Source: Actinocatenispora rupis (GTDB taxonomy: Bacteria; Actinomycetota; Actinomycetes; Mycobacteriales; Micromonosporaceae). Taken from it: a stretch of DNA of 64,000 nucleotides. Position 1 is the first letter of the stretch, and each line of letters begins with the position of its first letter. This document shows positions 35,946-44,116 of the stretch, one piece after another. The stretch spans positions 150,758 through 214,757 of the forward strand of contig NZ_BOMB01000003.1 of assembly GCF_016861975.1 (NCBI RefSeq), read 5' to 3'. Position numbers and translations under genes: made by a program. Under the pieces are notes generated by a model. It ran no database searches. It was not told the DNA's origin and worked only from the letters and a program-made list of their open reading frames with translations.

Positions 35946-37229
35946 ATGCCACGGGCCGTTTCCGGCTACCGTTCCCTGCTGCGCACCCCGGGCGCGGCCG
36001 CTTTCTTCCTCACCGCCGCGTTCGGGCGGATCGGCATCGCCATGACCGGTCTCGGGCTGGTGTGGCTGCTGCACGCGCGCACCGGCTCGTACGGCACGGC
36101 CGGGCTCGCCGCGGCCGGTTTCGCGCTGGCCGAGGCGCTGGTCGGCCCGAACCTGGCCCGGCTGGTCGACCGGTTCGGCCAGACGCGGGTACTACCGCTT
36201 TCCCTTCTCGCGTACGGCATCGCCAGCGTCGGCGTGCTCACCGCGACCTCGGCGGTCCCGGCGGTCGTGGCGGCGACGTGCGCCGGCGCGGTGGTACCGC
36301 AGCTCGGTGCGCTGTCAGGGGCGCGGTGGGCGCACCTGTTGCGGGCGACGCGGTCGGACGAGCTGCCGACGGCGTTCTCGTTGGAGTCGCTGGCGAACGC
36401 GACCGCGTTCCTGGTCGGTCCGGTACTCGTCACGTCGCTCGGCGCGCTCGGCGACCCGGCCGTGGCCAGTACGATCGCGGTGGTTCTGATCGTGGGCGGG
36501 GGCGGCGCGCTCGCGGCGCAGCGGCGGACCGCGCCGCCGTCGGCCCGGGAACACCGGGCGCGGGCCGGCGACGCGGCCGGCACCGGGCGTCGGCTGTGGC
36601 GCCCGACGTTCCTGCTGCTCGCCCTGCTCAACCTGGCCATCGGCCTGTACTTCGGCACGATGGGGCTGTCCGTCAGCGCGTTCGCGACCAGCCACGGTAC
36701 GCCGGGCGCCGCCGCGCCGATCGTCGCCGCGTCCAGCCTCAGCGGGCTGCTCGCCGGGTGGCTGTACGGCCTGCGCCGGCATCCCACGCCAGCCCGCCGG
36801 CAGCTCGTCGTCACGACCGCCTGGCTGGCCGGTACGGCGCTGCTGCTGCCGCTCGCACCGTCCGCGCCGTGGCTCGCCGTCGCGGTCGTGGCCACCGAGG
36901 TCGCGGTACCCCCGACGCTCGTCCTGCTCAACGTCCTCACCGAGCGCGCCGTCCACCCGATCGTGCTGACTCAGGCGTTCACCTGGGGAAACTCGGCCAG
37001 CGCTGCCGGTTCGGCGCTGGCGGCGTCACTCGCCGGCCGCGCCGTGGACTCCTGGGGCGCCTCCGCCGCGCTCGCGCAGGCCCCGGCGGCCGGCCTCCTG
37101 CTGCTCACCCTGGCCCTCGTCCTCGCCCGTACGACCCGCGACCGGTCCGCGCCACCCACCGAACCGGAGTCGCCGCCCACGACGCCCGAGCCCGCGGCGC
37201 CGGTCGCGCCACCGACACCGGCCGAGTGA
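35946..37229 (+). CDS. MFS transporter
   Basis: A 427-residue protein with twelve hydrophobic segments. The start RSLLRTPGAAAFFLTAAFGRIGIAMTGLGLVWLLHARTGSYG is typical of actinobacterial MFS efflux proteins. The C-terminal tail is Pro/Thr/Glu rich. Substrate unknown; efflux of a drug or metabolite is likely. GAAGGA lies about 9 nt before the ATG. The long structured leader suggests expression is controlled after initiation. Confidence 0.85.
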   Translation: MPRAVSGYRSLLRTPGAAAFFLTAAFGRIGIAMTGLGLVWLLHARTGSYGTAGLAAAGFALAEALVGPNLARLVDRFGQTRVLPLSLLAYGIASVGVLTATSAVPAVVAATCAGAVVPQLGALSGARWAHLLRATRSDELPTAFSLESLANATAFLVGPVLVTSLGALGDPAVASTIAVVLIVGGGGALAAQRRTAPPSAREHRARAGDAAGTGRRLWRPTFLLLALLNLAIGLYFGTMGLSVSAFATSHGTPGAAAPIVAASSLSGLLAGWLYGLRRHPTPARRQLVVTTAWLAGTALLLPLAPSAPWLAVAVVATEVAVPPTLVLLNVLTERAVHPIVLTQAFTWGNSASAAGSALAASLAGRAVDSWGASAALAQAPAAGLLLLTLALVLARTTRDRSAPPTEPESPPTTPEPAAPVAPPTPAE

Positions 37230-37262
37230 GTCGCCGGGGACGTCGCACCGCAACGGCACCGG

Positions 37263-37308
37263 CGGGCGCCGCTCGGCGCCCGTTCCGTTGCGGGACAACG
37301 GAACGGGC
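37263..37308. terminator. Double hairpin between MFS and GH3 genes
   Basis: Two overlapping perfect stems: CGGGCGCCG/CGGCGCCCG (37263-37282, CT loop) and GCCCGTTCCGTTG/CAACGGAACGGGC (37278-37308, CGGGA loop, 13 bp). They share the segment 37278-37282, so only one can form at a time. Placed between convergent stop codons. Confidence 0.75.
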
Positions 37309-37316
37309 GTGCCGGA

Positions 37317-39761
37317 TCAGGACAGGGTGACGGTGGTGGTGAGCGCGAGGTCGGTGGCGGAGCGGCCGACGAGCAGGTCGACGGGGCCCGTCTCGTACTG
37401 CCAGGCGCCGTCCCAGTACGCGAGGGCTCGGGGCGGCACGGTGATCGTGACGGTCCGCGTGGCGCCGGGATCGGCGGTGACGCCGGCGAACCCGACCAGC
37501 CAGCGCACCGGACGGTCCACTGTGGACTCCGGCCGCGCCGCGTACGCCTGCACCACCGTACGGCCGCGGCGGGCCCCGCTGTTGGTCACGGTCACCCGGA
37601 GGGTCACGGTGCCGTCGGCGGCGACCTCCGCCGTGACCGCGTCGTACGCGAAAGTGGTGTAGCCGAGGCCGTGGCCGAACGGCCAGGCGGGGGTGGCGCC
37701 GGCGCGCAGCCAGGCGCGGTAGCCGACGTGGATGCCCTCGTCGTAGCAAAGCCGGCCGTCGACGGGGGTGACGTCGAGAACGGGCACGTCGGCCTGCGCG
37801 GCGGGCCAGGTGGTGGGCAGCCGGCCGCCGGGTTCGACCGCGCCGAGGAGCACGTCGGCGAGCGCGTCACCGTACTCCTGGCCGCCGAACCAGGTCAGCA
37901 GGACCGCGGCCGCGTCGTCCGCCCAGGGCAGGACGACGGGGGCGCCGGCGTTGACGACGACCACGGTACGCGGGTTGGCGGCGAGTACGGCGCGCACGAG
38001 GTCGTCCTGCCGGCCGGGCAGCGCGAGGTCGGCGCGGTCGTACCCCTCGGACTCGACGCGGTTGTTCGTGCCGACCACGACCACCGCCACGTCGCACGCC
38101 GCGGCGGTCTCGGCGGCGGCGGCGATCAACGCCTCCGGATCGGCGCGGTCCGGCCCCCGCCCGACCGTGCAGGACAGCATGCCGGCGAGCGCCCCGGTCC
38201 GGTCCGCGATGTCGTACTCGACGCGCAGGTCCACCGGGGTGTCCGCGACGAGGTCCACCTCGAACGTACTGGCCGGCGGGGACAGCAGCGCCGCGCCGAG
38301 GTCGGTGCCGACCGGCTCCAGCGTCCGCTCGTGCGCGAGGACGCCGTCGACGAAGATCCGCACCGTACCGACGGCCGCGAAGCCGAGCGACGCGCGCCCG
38401 GATTCCGTTGGTACGTAACGGGTGTGGAGTTCGAGAGTGTCGGACTCGGCGACCGGCGCGGCGGTGGCGCCGAGCCAGGTGAGCGCCGTCGTCCGGCGGT
38501 CCTCCGCGTACAGTTCGGCGCCGCCGGCCAGGAACCGCGCCCGTACGCCGCGGCCGCCGGTGACCGGGTTGGTGAGCTGCGCCAGCGGCAGTTCGGCGAC
38601 GCCCTCCTGCACCACGGCACCCGTCGCGTACCGGACGTCGACGCCGGGCAGGGCGGCGCGGATGCCGGCCTCCGGCGACACGACCCGGTCCGGCAGTACG
38701 GTCGCGCTGCCGCCGCCCTGGGTACGGGCGAGCCGCGCGTTGTGGCCGATGACCGCGACCGAGGACAGCGCGGCCCGGTCGAGCGGCAGCACGCCGTCGT
38801 TGGCGACCAGGACGCTGCCGGCCGAGGCGACCCGCCGCGCGAGCGCCACCCCGTCCGCCGCGGGCGTACTCGCCGGGTCGGTGCTGGACGCCGGGTCGGG
38901 CGGGGTCGGCGTGCCGAGCGCGCCGACCCGGGATGCCAGGCGCAGCAACCGTTCCACCTTGCGGTCGACGACGCTCTCGGCGATGTCCCCGGCGCGTACC
39001 GCGGCGACCAGCGCGTCGCCCCACGGCCCGTCCGGACCGGGCATCACGAGGTCCTGCGCGGCGCGCGCGGCGGCCAGGCTGCGTACCGCGGTCCAGTCGC
39101 TGACGACGACACCGTCGAAGCCCCACTCGGTGTTGAGCGGCGTCTCCAGCAGGTCGTTCTCGCTCGCCGTCACCCCGTTGACCGAGTTGTACGCGCTCAT
39201 CACCAGCCACGCGCCGCCGTCCACGACCGCCCGTTCGAACGGCAGCAGGTACAGCTCGCGCAGCGCGCGCTCGCCGACGACGGTGTCCGCGGTGAAGCGT
39301 TCCGTCTCGTAGTCGTTGGCCACGTAGTGCTTCGGCGTCGCGCCGATCCCGTTGTCCTGCAACCCTTTCACGTACGCGACGGCGACGGCCGCGGTCAGCT
39401 CCGGGTCCTCGCTGTACGCCTCGAAGTGCCGGCCGCCCAGCGGCGAACGGTGCAGGTTGACCGTGGGCCCGAGTACGACGTCGACGCCCTTGCGCCGGGC
39501 CTCCGCCGCCAGCGCCGCCCCGTACGCGCGGGCTAGGTCGAGGTCCCAGGCGGCGGACAGCGCGGTCGCGCTGGGCAGGTTCAGCGACGGTTCGCGCTCG
39601 TCCCAGCGCGGGCCGCGTACGCCGGACGGGCCGTCCGAGACGACCATCGACCGCAGGCCGATCGCGGGCGCCGGCCGGGTCGTCCAGAAGTCGCGGCCGG
39701 TCAGCAGCCCGACCTTCTCCTCCAGCGTGAGCCGGTCCACCAGGTCCCTGATGTCTGTCAC
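37317..39761 (-). CDS. GH3 beta-glucosidase with PA14 insertion
   Basis: An 814-residue glycoside hydrolase family 3 enzyme without signal peptide. The N-terminal barrel has VSDGPSGVRGPRWD, PTVNLHRSPLGGRHFEAYSEDP, PKHYVANDYE (Lys144-His145) and the catalytic nucleophile Asp222 in VVSDWTAV. The second domain is split by a PA14-like insert (about 400-530), as in KmBglI-type enzymes, and a fibronectin-III-like domain ends the protein. It removes terminal beta-glucose from oligosaccharides inside the cell. The GTG 39761 has GGGAGGGAA upstream. A copy of the 13-nt palindrome occurs in the coding region at 37515-37527. Confidence 0.92.
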   Translation of the reverse strand: MTDIRDLVDRLTLEEKVGLLTGRDFWTTRPAPAIGLRSMVVSDGPSGVRGPRWDEREPSLNLPSATALSAAWDLDLARAYGAALAAEARRKGVDVVLGPTVNLHRSPLGGRHFEAYSEDPELTAAVAVAYVKGLQDNGIGATPKHYVANDYETERFTADTVVGERALRELYLLPFERAVVDGGAWLVMSAYNSVNGVTASENDLLETPLNTEWGFDGVVVSDWTAVRSLAAARAAQDLVMPGPDGPWGDALVAAVRAGDIAESVVDRKVERLLRLASRVGALGTPTPPDPASSTDPASTPAADGVALARRVASAGSVLVANDGVLPLDRAALSSVAVIGHNARLARTQGGGSATVLPDRVVSPEAGIRAALPGVDVRYATGAVVQEGVAELPLAQLTNPVTGGRGVRARFLAGGAELYAEDRRTTALTWLGATAAPVAESDTLELHTRYVPTESGRASLGFAAVGTVRIFVDGVLAHERTLEPVGTDLGAALLSPPASTFEVDLVADTPVDLRVEYDIADRTGALAGMLSCTVGRGPDRADPEALIAAAAETAAACDVAVVVVGTNNRVESEGYDRADLALPGRQDDLVRAVLAANPRTVVVVNAGAPVVLPWADDAAAVLLTWFGGQEYGDALADVLLGAVEPGGRLPTTWPAAQADVPVLDVTPVDGRLCYDEGIHVGYRAWLRAGATPAWPFGHGLGYTTFAYDAVTAEVAADGTVTLRVTVTNSGARRGRTVVQAYAARPESTVDRPVRWLVGFAGVTADPGATRTVTITVPPRALAYWDGAWQYETGPVDLLVGRSATDLALTTTVTLS

Positions 39762-39879
39762 GGGCGGTTCCCTCCCTGCTGCGCGGCGCGGTCGGTCCCG
39801 GCACGGCACCGGTTCGCCGGCCGGGCACCTCACAGCATGCCCGCCGGCGGCCCGCGATCCCAGCGTCCGGCGGGGACCG

Positions 39880-40185
39880 TCAGCGGGCGGACTTGCGGAC
39901 GCCGGGCAGTTCGCCGCGCAGCGCCAGGTCGCGGAACCGGATGCGCGACAGCCCGAAGCGCCGCAGGTACCCGCGGGGCCGCCCGTCGAGGGCGTCCCGG
40001 TTGCGCAGCCGGGTCGGGCTCGCGTCGCGCGGCAGCCGGGACAGCGCCCGTACCGCCGCCGCGGTGTCCGCCGCCGACCGGGCCGGGTCGGCGACGGCAC
40101 GCTTGAGTTCCGCCCGGCGTACGGCATGGCGGGCCACGACTGCCCGCCGCCGGACGTCCCGGGCCCGCGCGCCCGCGCCCGCCAT
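39880..40185 (-). CDS. rpsN: 30S ribosomal protein S14, zinc-independent paralog
   Basis: A 101-residue S14 of the long form without CXXC zinc motifs ([53 protein letters not shown]). The ATG shares a base with the stop of the L33 gene (TGATG at 40183-40187), so they are coupled. In many actinobacteria such copies replace the zinc-binding S14 during zinc shortage and free zinc from ribosomes. It is the last gene of the zur operon here. Confidence 0.93.
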   Translation of the reverse strand: MAGAGARARDVRRRAVVARHAVRRAELKRAVADPARSAADTAAAVRALSRLPRDASPTRLRNRDALDGRPRGYLRRFGLSRIRFRDLALRGELPGVRKSAR

Positions 40186-40352
40186 CAGCGCTCCTCGCGG
40201 AACTCGACGTGCTCCCGCACCACCGGGTCGTACTTGCGCAGCACCAGCCGGTCCGGCGTGGTGCGACGGTTCTTCCGGGTCACGTACGTGTAGCCGGTCG
40301 CCGCCGTACTGCGGAGCCGGACGATCGGACGGAGCCGGTTCGACTGTGCCAT
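40185..40352 (-). CDS. rpmG: 50S ribosomal protein L33, zinc-independent paralog
   Basis: A 55-residue protein read directly from the minus strand: [20 protein letters not shown], then [20 protein letters not shown], then [15 protein letters not shown]. It is a complete L33 with the YVTRKNRR core and lacks the two CXXC pairs of the zinc-binding form. It lies between L31 and S14 paralogs and overlaps the S14 start by one base. Confidence 0.95.
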   Translation of the reverse strand: MAQSNRLRPIVRLRSTAATGYTYVTRKNRRTTPDRLVLRKYDPVVREHVEFREER

Positions 40353-40406
40353 CGGATCCTCGTCTTCCCGGGCGACGCGCGACGCGCCGCCCGCTCGTGT
40401 GTGGTG

Positions 40407-40661
40407 TCAGCCCTGCGCCCGCCGCCCGTAGCGACGGCGGAACTTCTCGACCTGGCCGGCCGAGTCGAGCACCCGCTGCCGACCCGTCCAGTACGGGTGC
40501 GATCCGCTGCTGATGTCCACCAGTACCAACGGGTACGTCCGCCCGTCGGTCCACTCGACGGTGCGCTCCGAGCTGACGGTGGACCGGGTGAGGAAGTCCT
40601 CCCCGGTGGACCGGTCCCGGAACACCACGGGGTGGTAGTCGGGGTGGATGCCTGGTTTCAC
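40407..40661 (-). CDS. rpmE2: 50S ribosomal protein L31 type B, zinc-independent
   Basis: An 84-residue L31 of type B ([27 protein letters not shown], then [32 protein letters not shown]). The zinc-binding CXXC of type A is missing. GTG 40661 has AAGGAGGAGAC just upstream, a strong ribosome site. It follows zur by 59 bp on the same strand and precedes L33 by 54 bp, so the order zur-rpmE2-rpmG-rpsN is a zinc-starvation operon. Confidence 0.95.
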   Translation of the reverse strand: MKPGIHPDYHPVVFRDRSTGEDFLTRSTVSSERTVEWTDGRTYPLVLVDISSGSHPYWTGRQRVLDSAGQVEKFRRRYGRRAQG

Positions 40662-40720
40662 GTCTCCTCCTTCGTCCCGTACGAACGTCACGTACGCCCG
40701 GCGCGATCGTGGCGCGGCGC

Positions 40721-41116
40721 TCAGCCGGCGGCCGGGCAGTCGGGGCAGCGGCCGAAGATCTCGACCGTGTGGCCCGTGTCGGTGAAGCCGTGCGCGGCGG
40801 CGACCCGGGCCACCGCCCGTTCGAGCGCGGGCAGGTCGACCTCGCGGGCGGTGCCGCACTGCCGGCACACGAGGTTGTGGTGGTGCGCGCCGCGGTCGCA
40901 CCGCCGGTACAGGCGCTCGCCGCCGCCGAGGGTGACCACGTCCACGTCACCCGCGTCGGCGAGCCGCTGCACCGCCCGGTACACGGTGGTCAGGCCGATG
41001 CGATGGCCGGCGGCGACCAGCGCGCGGTGCAGGTCCTGGGCGCTGCGGAACCCGTCGCTGTCCGCCAGCGCGGACAGCACCACGGCCCGCTGCCGCGTCG
41101 TCCTCGTGCTCGTCAT
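40721..41116 (-). CDS. zur: Zinc uptake regulator, Fur family
   Basis: A 131-residue Fur-family repressor. Winged helix [32 protein letters not shown] (about 25-56), sensor-site residues in [13 protein letters not shown], and structural cysteines CRQC and CPDC. Neighbours (zinc-free ribosomal proteins downstream, znuABC upstream) show it is Zur rather than Fur. With zinc it binds a palindrome and represses uptake and ribosomal paralogs. The ATG has GGGAGGTGACGAC. A candidate own box lies at 41144-41160, so it may repress itself. Confidence 0.93.
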   Translation of the reverse strand: MTSTRTTRQRAVVLSALADSDGFRSAQDLHRALVAAGHRIGLTTVYRAVQRLADAGDVDVVTLGGGERLYRRCDRGAHHHNLVCRQCGTAREVDLPALERAVARVAAAHGFTDTGHTVEIFGRCPDCPAAG

Positions 41117-41143
41117 GTCGTCACCTCCCGCCGGGCCTAAAGC

Positions 41144-41160
41144 TAATGATAACCGTTTAC
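41144..41160. promoter_or_regulatory. Candidate Zur box upstream of zur
   Basis: TAATGATAACCGTTTAC stands out as an AT-rich island 28 bp upstream of the zur ATG and has the GAxAAC-N-GTTTxC pattern seen in the box before znuA. It would control the zur-ribosomal protein operon. Confidence 0.55.
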
Positions 41161-41429
41161 GTCAGCGTCGACCACTCCTCAGGCACCCCTACGGCCGGGC
41201 CGGAGTCGGGCCGCTGCCGCTCCGCACCGGCGGCCGAGCCGTGGTCGGACAACGGGCAGCCGGTGCGCGGACCGGACAACCGGGCCAGATCCAGACCGAA
41301 CCGTACGAACGCCAGAACCGTTGCGCGGTCACCGAAGTACGGGTTCCGGTCGAGCGCGGCGGCCCGCCGCCGGGCGCCCGCCGCTCGCCACCGCCGGTCC
41401 GGCAGCGGCGAGCCACGGCCCCAGCGCAC
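41157..41429 (-). CDS. Doubtful small reading frame after znuB
   Basis: A 90-residue minus-strand frame starting at GTG 41429, 7 bp after the znuB stop. It includes NPYFGDRATVLAFVRFGLDLARLSG, which looks like a possible amphipathic helix, but otherwise Arg/Ala-rich low-complexity sequence. No ribosome site, no recognised family, and its end runs into the candidate Zur box. It may be noise or a decaying gene. Confidence 0.25.
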   Translation of the reverse strand: MRWGRGSPLPDRRWRAAGARRRAAALDRNPYFGDRATVLAFVRFGLDLARLSGPRTGCPLSDHGSAAGAERQRPDSGPAVGVPEEWSTLT

Positions 41430-41435
41430 AGTTGT

Positions 41436-42272
41436 TCAGCGTTCGACGACGGTCGGTCGGGTGCCGCGCAGCCGGGTGCCGACCGCCGCGCCCAGGTACG
41501 TCAGGGACGCGACGGCGAGGATGGCGAAGCTGGGCGGCAGTACCGGGACGAGAAAGCTTGCGGTGAGGCCGATCCAGACGCTCGCCACCGCGATGCCGGC
41601 GGACAGTGCGAGCCCGCGCAGCGGCCGGGTGGTGAGCCGGTGCGCCGCGCCGGCCGGCGCCGCCAGCAGCCCCAGGATCAGCAGCGCGCCGACCACCTGG
41701 GTGGACTCCGCCGCCGTCCCGCCGACCAGCAGCAGGAACGCGAACCCCAGCAACCGCACCGGTACTCCCCGGGCGGCGGCCACGTTCTCGTCCAGGCTGG
41801 CGAACAGCAGCGGGCGGGCGAGCAGCAGCAGGAGGGCGCAGATGACCAGGGCGACGACCGCGGTCCCGACGGCGCGCGACGCGGTCAGCCCGAAGATCGA
41901 GCCGAACAGGACGGTGACGCCGGCGGAGCCGTTCCCGGTGCCGCTGCGGACCGTGGTGTACAGGGTCAGGAAGAACACGCCGAGCCCGAGTACCCAGGCG
42001 AAGACGCCGCCGATGACGACGTCGCCGGGCCGGGCACGCCGGCCGAGCGCGCCCATCGCGAGCGCCACGAGCAGGGTGACGGCGAACAGGCCGATCCGGG
42101 CGTCGAGGCCGGCCGCGAGCGCGGCGAGAGCGCCGGTGAACGCCACGTGCGACAGTACGTCCGCGGTGAACACCTGGGCGCGCAGGACGAGGAACCAGCC
42201 GACGAGTCCGGCGGCCAGCGCGACGAACGTACCGGCCAGGAAGGCGTTCTGCAGGAAGGGATGCGCGAACAT
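41436..42272 (-). CDS. znuB: Zinc ABC transporter permease (second ZnuB)
   Basis: A 278-residue ABC-3 family permease with eight or nine transmembrane segments (LQNAFLAGTFVALAAGLVGWFLVLRAQVFTADVLSHVAFTGALAALAAG; FGSIFGLTASRA; RGVPVRLLGFAFLLLVGGTAAESTQVVGALLILGLLAAPAGAA). The ARGVPV segment is the usual coupling loop to the ATPase. Its ATG shares a base with the stop of the first permease (TGATG at 42270-42274). Two different permease genes suggest a heterodimeric channel. Confidence 0.92.
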   Translation of the reverse strand: MFAHPFLQNAFLAGTFVALAAGLVGWFLVLRAQVFTADVLSHVAFTGALAALAAGLDARIGLFAVTLLVALAMGALGRRARPGDVVIGGVFAWVLGLGVFFLTLYTTVRSGTGNGSAGVTVLFGSIFGLTASRAVGTAVVALVICALLLLLARPLLFASLDENVAAARGVPVRLLGFAFLLLVGGTAAESTQVVGALLILGLLAAPAGAAHRLTTRPLRGLALSAGIAVASVWIGLTASFLVPVLPPSFAILAVASLTYLGAAVGTRLRGTRPTVVER

Positions 42273-43141
42273 CACGGCGCCACCGCCAGCCGGCCGATGC
42301 GGTCGACCACCGCCCGGCCCGCGTACGCCAGCACGAAGCCGCCGAACGCGATCGTCGTCAGCCAGAACCCCAGCGGGTACGGCGAGTAGTACGCGGCGAA
42401 CAGGGCGACCCACACGGTCACCACCGCCAGCAGTACGGAGGCGGCCAGGCCGCGCGCCGGTCGGGTGGTGAGCACCTGCACGGTCGCCGGCGGCAGGACG
42501 AGCAGCGCGAACACCAGCAGCGCACCGGTGATCTGGCCGACCTCCGCCGCCGTCACCCCCAGCAGTACCAGGAAGACGCCGCCCAACGACCGCACGGGTA
42601 CGCCGTGCGCCCGCGCCACGTCGCCGTCCACCGAGGCGAACAGCAGCGGCCGGCCGACCAGCGCCAGTACGGTCAGCGCGACCGCGGCGACGACGCCGAG
42701 GAGTACCACCTGGCGGCTCGTGATGCCGAGGAAGCTGCCGAACAGCAGCGCACTCGTCCCGTTCAGGAATCCCTTGTACAGAGCCACGAACAGCATGCCG
42801 GACGCCAGCGCGAGCGCCTGCACCGTACCGACCGCGCTGGACTCGTCGCCGCCGCCGCGGCCCGCCGGCAGCAGCGCGAACAGCAGCGCGGCGAGTACCC
42901 CGAAGGCCAGATAGCCCACGGTGGCGCCGATCCCGAGCCACACCGCCGCGGCGGCGCCCGGGAACCCGACCATCGCCAGGGTGTGCCCGGCGAAACTCTG
43001 CCGGCGCAGCACCATGAACCAGCCGACGAGCGCCGCCGGTACCGCGACGATGGTGCCGGCCCGGAACGCGTTCAGCATGAACGGCAGCGACCACATCTCG
43101 CGCAGGTCGGCCAGCAGGTTCCAGGAGAACGTGCCGGTCAC
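42272..43141 (-). CDS. znuB: Zinc ABC transporter permease (first ZnuB)
   Basis: A 289-residue ABC-3 permease, paralogous to the next gene: FMLNAFRAGTIVAVPAALVGWFMVLRRQSFAGHTLAMVGFPGAAAAVWLG, SFLGITSRQVVLLG, RAHGVPVRSLGGVFLVLLGVTAAEVGQITGALLVFALLVLPPATV. The GTG overlaps the ZnuC stop (GTGA at 43138-43141), so ZnuC, both permeases and probably ZnuA are made together. Confidence 0.92.
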   Translation of the reverse strand: MTGTFSWNLLADLREMWSLPFMLNAFRAGTIVAVPAALVGWFMVLRRQSFAGHTLAMVGFPGAAAAVWLGIGATVGYLAFGVLAALLFALLPAGRGGGDESSAVGTVQALALASGMLFVALYKGFLNGTSALLFGSFLGITSRQVVLLGVVAAVALTVLALVGRPLLFASVDGDVARAHGVPVRSLGGVFLVLLGVTAAEVGQITGALLVFALLVLPPATVQVLTTRPARGLAASVLLAVVTVWVALFAAYYSPYPLGFWLTTIAFGGFVLAYAGRAVVDRIGRLAVAP

Positions 43142-44112
43142 GCCGCACCGCCGTGCCGGTCGCCGTGGTGCGCCGGCGCCTCGGGCTGCCCGACCACCAC
43201 CAGCCGTCCGTCCGATGTGGACAGTACTTCCACCGGCGTGCCGTACAGGCCGGTCAGCGTGTCCGAGGTGATCACCTGCGCGGGCGTACCGGACACGGCA
43301 CCGCCGCGGCCCAGGTACACCACGCGGTCGAGGTAGCTCAGGATCGGGTTGACGTCGTGCGCGACGATCACCGTCGCCACCCGCTCCACCCGGCAGATCC
43401 GGCCGATCAGCGCCGCGACCGCCGCCTGGTTGGGCAGATCCAGGCTGTCCAGCGGCTCGTCCAGCAGCAGCAGGCGCGGCCGGCGGGCGAGCGCCTGCGC
43501 GATCAGCAGCCGCTGCTGCTCTCCGCCGGACAGCTGCCCGATCGGCCGGTGCGCGTACCCGGCCGCGCCGACCAGCTCGACCAGCTCCCGCACCCGCCGC
43601 CACGCCGCCCGGGAACGCTTGCCCGGCAACGGAAGTCCCCACCGGTCACCGTCCAGGCCCAGCCGCACCACGTCCAGCCCGCGCACCCGTACCGAGGCGT
43701 CGAAGCTGCGCCGCTGCGGCACGTACCCGACGGCGCGGTTGGCGCGGCCGGGCGGCCCACCGAGCAGCCGGACCGCGCCCGACGCCAGCGGTACCAGACC
43801 GAGCATCGCCTTCAGCAGCGTCGACTTGCCGACCCCGTTCGGCCCCAGCACCGCCACGAACTCGCCGGCCGAGACCGTCGCGTCCACGTGCGACCACACG
43901 GTACGCCCGCCGACAGCCGCGGTCGCGTCCACGACCGAGACGAGTACCTCCGCGGAATCCGCGCTGCGGGGCGGAATCCCGGTGCCGCGCAGATCCTCGC
44001 CGTGGTCGGGAATACCGGTGGCGGACGGATCCGCATCGTCGCGCGGGATCGCGGCGCGGTGCGGATCCTCGCTGTGGTACGGGATGTCGGTGTCGTGCGG
44101 GAGCGTGGACAC
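43138..44112 (-). CDS. znuC: Zinc ABC transporter ATP-binding protein with repetitive N-terminal extension
   Basis: A 324-residue ABC ATPase: Walker A GPNGVGKS (90-97), Q-loop YVPQRRSFD, signature LSGGEQQR, Walker B LLLLDEP, H-loop VIVAHDVN. The first 56 residues are not part of the ABC fold; residues 9-56 are four 12-residue repeats of type GIPDHGEDLRGT (36-bp DNA units). The GTG start is 4 bp after the znuA stop. If translation began later, the extension would be absent, but no better ribosome site is evident. Confidence 0.9.
   Translation of the reverse strand: MSTLPHDTDIPYHSEDPHRAAIPRDDADPSATGIPDHGEDLRGTGIPPRSADSAEVLVSVVDATAAVGGRTVWSHVDATVSAGEFVAVLGPNGVGKSTLLKAMLGLVPLASGAVRLLGGPPGRANRAVGYVPQRRSFDASVRVRGLDVVRLGLDGDRWGLPLPGKRSRAAWRRVRELVELVGAAGYAHRPIGQLSGGEQQRLLIAQALARRPRLLLLDEPLDSLDLPNQAAVAALIGRICRVERVATVIVAHDVNPILSYLDRVVYLGRGGAVSGTPAQVITSDTLTGLYGTPVEVLSTSDGRLVVVGQPEAPAHHGDRHGGAA
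43945..44088 (-). repeat. In-frame 36-bp tandem repeat, four units
   Basis: Four 36-bp units code for DIPYHSEDPHRA, AIPRDDADPSAT, GIPDHGEDLRGT and GIPPRSADSAEV in the N-terminal extension of ZnuC; Ile-Pro at positions 2-3 and Asp at position 8 are kept. The period equals that of the metallophosphoesterase repeat at 7039-7146. Confidence 0.82.
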
Positions 44113-44116
44113 GGTG

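Larger units (their letters stand above)
41117..41435. other. Gap between zur and znuB
   Basis: 319 bp with the candidate Zur box at its zur-proximal end and a doubtful small minus-strand reading frame in the remainder (listed separately). No hairpin or RNA gene seen. Confidence 0.5.

Noticed and set aside
40209..42389. Long plus-strand frame over zur and znuB
   Set aside because: Antisense to genes with clear Fur and ABC-3 permease motifs; low-complexity Gln/Arg/Gly composition.
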